Positions 60,036 through 64,000 of a stretch of 64,000 nt of DNA are shown piece after piece. The notes below the pieces were generated by a model. It was given only the letters and a program-made list of their open reading frames with translations. It had not been told where the DNA came from and searched no databases. Each line of letters starts with the position of its first letter. Within the stretch, counting starts at the first letter, position 1. The translations under genes and the position numbers were made by a program. This DNA is from Camarhynchus parvulus (taxonomy: Eukaryota > Chordata > Aves > Passeriformes > Thraupidae): the NCBI RefSeq assembly GCF_901933205.1, contig NC_044573.1, positions 26,223,493-26,287,492 on the forward strand, written 5' to 3'.

Positions 60036-63000
60036 TGAAATTTGTCTTCCCTGATTGTTGCTCCATAGCTCATTACTATTCATATAGAGTTATCCTCTTG
60101 CTACTCCTTGTATGTCTGCAAGGACACACATTACATAGTTAAGACAGCAACTGAATGATCTGAATAACAATGTGAAATGCAAGATCTAGAAATAAATCGC
60201 ATGAACAGGGAAAATTACTGCAGCTTTGGAATGGCTAATTATATTGCACTTGGTGTATTTTATGGTACATCCTATTTGATATCTAATTATAAGTACATTT
60301 CCTATGCAACATTAATTTCTCAGGAACTTGTTCTGTCACCCATACTCCACTGAATAGTTCCTTTAAATGGTACCCACTGGCTGCTGTCTGGGGCAGAAGG
60401 GAGCACCAGTCAGCTGAATTGTCAGCTGTGTTTTGTACGAGTGGATCTGGCCTGGATGATACGCACAGCCTTTACCAGCATCTATCACCTTGCTTGCTTG
60501 TGCTTGCTGACACTGGAATGTTCGATTTCAGGAGGAAATGTGGGAGGCATTGAACTCCTCTGGCTTTCACTGTAATTTCTGTACGAGTTCAGCAAGGCAT
60601 TGGTGCTTCTGCTGCTGCATGTGTCACATTGTCCATATATTTTCTTTTAGCAAGGTCCATTGGTTGAACACTTTAGGCTATCACAGGGGCTACCTCCCAG
60701 GTGTCATGTAAGTGGATTTTCACTGAGGAACCTGAAAGTGAGAGATAAAAATCCAAATTAAAACACGTGATCATCTCTGTAAAGGAGCTAGAGAACCATG
60801 CTGTGTGCCAAGGAATGGCTCCAGCAGAACACCTGGGATGCAGAAATAGTACAACAGAGAACACTACTCTTTTATTACAGGAGAGGAACTTTTAAGGATG
60901 GCTGAAAATTTATCTCTTGGCAATAATTAGTGAACCATAGAGAAGTCTGTACTTAGATTCCTGCATGGAGATGTAATTGTAATACAACTACCAGGAAAAT
61001 CTGCAATACTGGCTTTTGATCCAGACAGTTTTGTAGGCTGGAGGATTGCTGTTGAAACTGGGAGAAAGAAAAAATTGTCTCAGGTCAGTGCTGAACTGTT
61101 TTGGAAAAAAACAGGAAGCAGGTTACACAACTTAAAACCTGGTATTTACTGTACATTTTTGTCTTTCTTCTATTTGTGTATTCTCTTTTTGTGCTGTTTA
61201 GTAAAATATGATGCATTTGAAGTTTACTTCCACATTTCTTCGAATGTGTGTTGCCAAGTTAGCCTATTGCCCACAAAATTTTTGTTCCACTGAAATACAG
61301 GGAAAAGAAATTGAATAACAGGATTCTTTGCTATGAGTAGATTCCACTATGACATTAAATTCTGGAATAACAAAGATCTGTATATTAGAGCTAGCATGAG
61401 ATATATATAAATAATTGCCTTCTGAAATAATAATAGTAATCCTGTTCCTCTTCCATTTCCTTTTAGTGAAAATGTATGAGCTCACACTTCTCTTTTATTT
61501 GCGAGGTGCTCGCAAATTTTCTGAGATTGCCCAGGGATAATTAAATTTAAGCAACATTATCTCTATACTGTAGCTAGTATGATATTTCCCTCTTAATGAT
61601 TATTCCTTTTCACTTTGTAATTTCCAGAAACTTTCAGTCTTTGCCTTGTTACTTAAATTTCACTATCTCCAAGCAAAAAACTTACTCCACCCTATGTATC
61701 CTGTAATCATTTAAAATTTCTACTTGACTCTTAGAATATTCCATCAGTGGGAAGTCAGGGAACATATTTTCCAAGATATGAGAATAATTATTACTGAAAA
61801 ATGCAAATTGAAGGCTGGATGCATGTCCATCATCAGAGAGAACTTCCAAAAGCCAGAGCTAGCAGGAACCTCAAGAACAAAGTGTTGGCATCAGGGAAGT
61901 TTTGGGGGAGTCAGCTTGAAACTTGGGTCACTTCTCTTAAGTCCAAAATTTATACTGATCCTAGAGTCTTCAGGAGTATATGTTGGTCACAATCTATAGT
62001 GCTGTGAATGGCATTCCTTTTGATAGGTGAAGTGTCTTTGGTAAGCCAGGACTGTCTTTGAAAATATTGTTTGTATGGGCATGTTTGTTGGTTTGCCTGT
62101 TATTTTGGACTTGGCTTCTGAGGTTTGTTACATTGCAACACCTGTCAGTAAGTATTCTGAAACATAAGAGGAAACCTGCCTTTATGAAGTTAAATGGAAT
62201 TAATTTTAATTCAATTGCAAAATAAGGAGAGTGGTCTGTGTTCCATTTTGAGTTTTGAAAGTTGCAAAGTTGTTCTGGAGCTTTAAAGGGGGTCCTGAAT
62301 TTTAACAGTGTTATCAATGGTAACTAAGCTTACCCCTTTTCAGGGCTTCACACTAGGTGAGTTAAAAGGCTTTTCATCCTGATCCCTTGTGTTATTTGCA
62401 GTTGAATTTAAGATGGTTGAACTACAATACTAGCTGTAAACTGGATTTGCTGCTGATTTGGTTCTTGAGAAGTGGAATTTAAATCTTGCTTATAAATGTT
62501 TGATAAAAAGAAACAAAACTCTTGAAATGTGTCTGGTATTCTTAGTGTGGAATTGCTGTCCGTATAAAGGTAAACAATGAACAGGAGGAAAACTATTTCT
62601 AAAAAATTATTTTTCAAGTATTTTCAAGATTACTTTCAAGCATAACTAATAATTCTGCATCAATAAATAATTGCATGCAGATTTTAATTATGCTTCTTTT
62701 TATTCTGGTGCATATACTGTGGTATTCCATCTTGGATGGGCCACGGTTCAGAATCGGACCCTGCGAATCCCCATAGACACCACAGACTTCACAGACATCC
62801 ATCACAGTGCTGCCTAGAGCTGTTTTGGAGAAAATAGGCCAAATTCTCCCTGTCTGACTTGGTTCTCCTGTACCTCACAGCAAAAGCTGAAAATGCCTGC
62901 CAGCTGTTTTCCCTTCCATCCACTCCCACACATTGTGAAAGCTGTTTCTGGAACGGTTTCAACAAGTTTGTACATATGGCTATTAGATGGGATCAATAAT

Positions 63001-64000
63001 TCCTATAATAACAGCTGAATCCTCTTATCTCAGGTGATTCTGGGAAATTGTTACATTATCAAAAATCTGATTCTGCAGAATTTGCAAAAATAATTGCCTT
63101 GGTATTCTTGGTATGTTTGTCATGGTGTCATGAATGAATATATCCACAGGTCCTTATTTCCAGAAGATATTTATTTAATGGGAGTATAATATAGTTTGTA
63201 AATATAACTAAATTAAAAGAAAATTACGCAGAAACTTATGGAAGTCTCAACTCCAAAGAATTATTCATTTCAGTGGTGTTTTCAAACATAAGTATTCAGA
63301 GAAAGAGCTGAATTTACCAAAACAGAATGTGTAAAGATCCCACAGGTTGCAAGCTTGCAAAGTAGCTTTTCAATACTTTCTGCCAGGGAGTTTCAGCTGC
63401 ATGATAGCCTCGGTACCCTTTGTAGGTAGCTTTTGGCTGAGCAAACAATACTGTGGCCCTGGGTACTCCCTTCTGCCCTGTTGCCTCCCCCCACACCCCT
63501 CCAGTGCTTCCTTCAGGCAGCAGCACTCTGCAAACCCTCTGCACCGAGCAGCTGCTGCAGCTCCAGCACGGCAAATGTGATTACCTCAGTGGAGAACGCC
63601 TTTTAGGGAGCACTGGTATTGATTCTGGAATAATGGTCCTTTTATCTTCCACTTATTTTTCAGCTTTCAGCCACTGGCTTTTCCTTATTATTGCTCCCAT
63701 GGACCTATTTCAAAACCAGCACAATATTTGTAGTTCAGCAGAAATAAGTGGCAAGGAGCATCCTCTGCCTCTTCTATGAATAATGAAGCAGCAAGGGAAG
63801 GATTTGGTCTATAACATCAGTAAATATATTGATGGGATGGACAGGAAGGAATTAAACACTTGTGACTCCAAGTAAACTTTCATAATTCTATGAAAGAAAA
63901 TTTTTAAAGGCACTTGAAGGCTGATTTTTGAGTTCCTATTGGAAAAAAAAAGTTGTAGGAGTTGTAAATTAAGCATTGATTCAATTTGCAGGACGTAAGT
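60036..64000. other. Non-coding single-copy stretch to window end
   Basis: About 4 kb without a recognised gene. Two CAGCTG E-boxes lie 12 bases apart at 60,411-60,416 and 60,423-60,428. The open frames 61,994-62,317 (minus), 61,724-61,999 (plus) and 63,453-63,779 (plus, GC-richer centre at 63,440-63,570) carry no recognised domain. Confidence 0.45.

Noticed and set aside
1..64000. CRISPR array, operon or other prokaryotic system
   Set aside because: There are no regularly spaced repeats, no dense same-strand gene runs, and the repeats present are avian. Bacterial-style start codons in some open frames have no meaning here.

Overview
This looks like 64 kb of nuclear DNA from a passerine bird. 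The base composition is AT-rich, CpG is scarce, no gene carries a dense run of long open frames, and the recognisable interspersed repeats are avian. The strongest clue is a short minus-strand element at 40,094-40,232. It joins a tRNA-Ile-like head to a CR1-type 3' tail, the architecture of TguSINE1-type SINEs, which are established as a passerine lineage. Two CR1 LINE copies and a solo LTR fit the same picture.

Layout: 1-4,168 is single-copy non-coding DNA with an AT dinucleotide tract. 4,169-4,340 is a minus-strand CR1 3' end. 4,341-22,381 is a long non-coding stretch without a recognisable gene. 22,382-23,632 is a GC-rich solo LTR, probably in minus orientation, with TGTC...GACA ends and an ATTT duplication. 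23,633-40,093 is non-coding and holds the longest open frame of the window (24,730-25,431, minus, unrecognised), an 87-bp-period duplication near 27.7 kb, a perfect hairpin near 33.5 kb and one exon-like block at 39,573-39,742. The SINE follows at 40,094-40,232. A 5'-truncated, decayed plus-strand CR1 with reverse-transcriptase remnants occupies about 46,606-48,364. From there to 64,000 the DNA is again single-copy. It includes a pyrimidine tract at 56,069-56,130 and two short clusters of transcription-factor-like motifs that are reasonable enhancer candidates.

I recognise no protein-coding host gene, rRNA, functional tRNA or CRISPR. The window is best read as intergenic or deep intronic sequence whose only certain genetic content is dead or fossil retroelements. 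The three retroelement classes are linked: the SINE tail resembles the CR1 3' end, which implies mobilisation by CR1-type machinery, while the LTR is an independent retroviral-type insertion later reduced to a single LTR. No prokaryote-like or otherwise novel multi-gene system was found. The most interesting leads are the SINE, the exon-like block, the unexplained long open frames and the motif clusters. All of these need database or alignment work that could not be done here.
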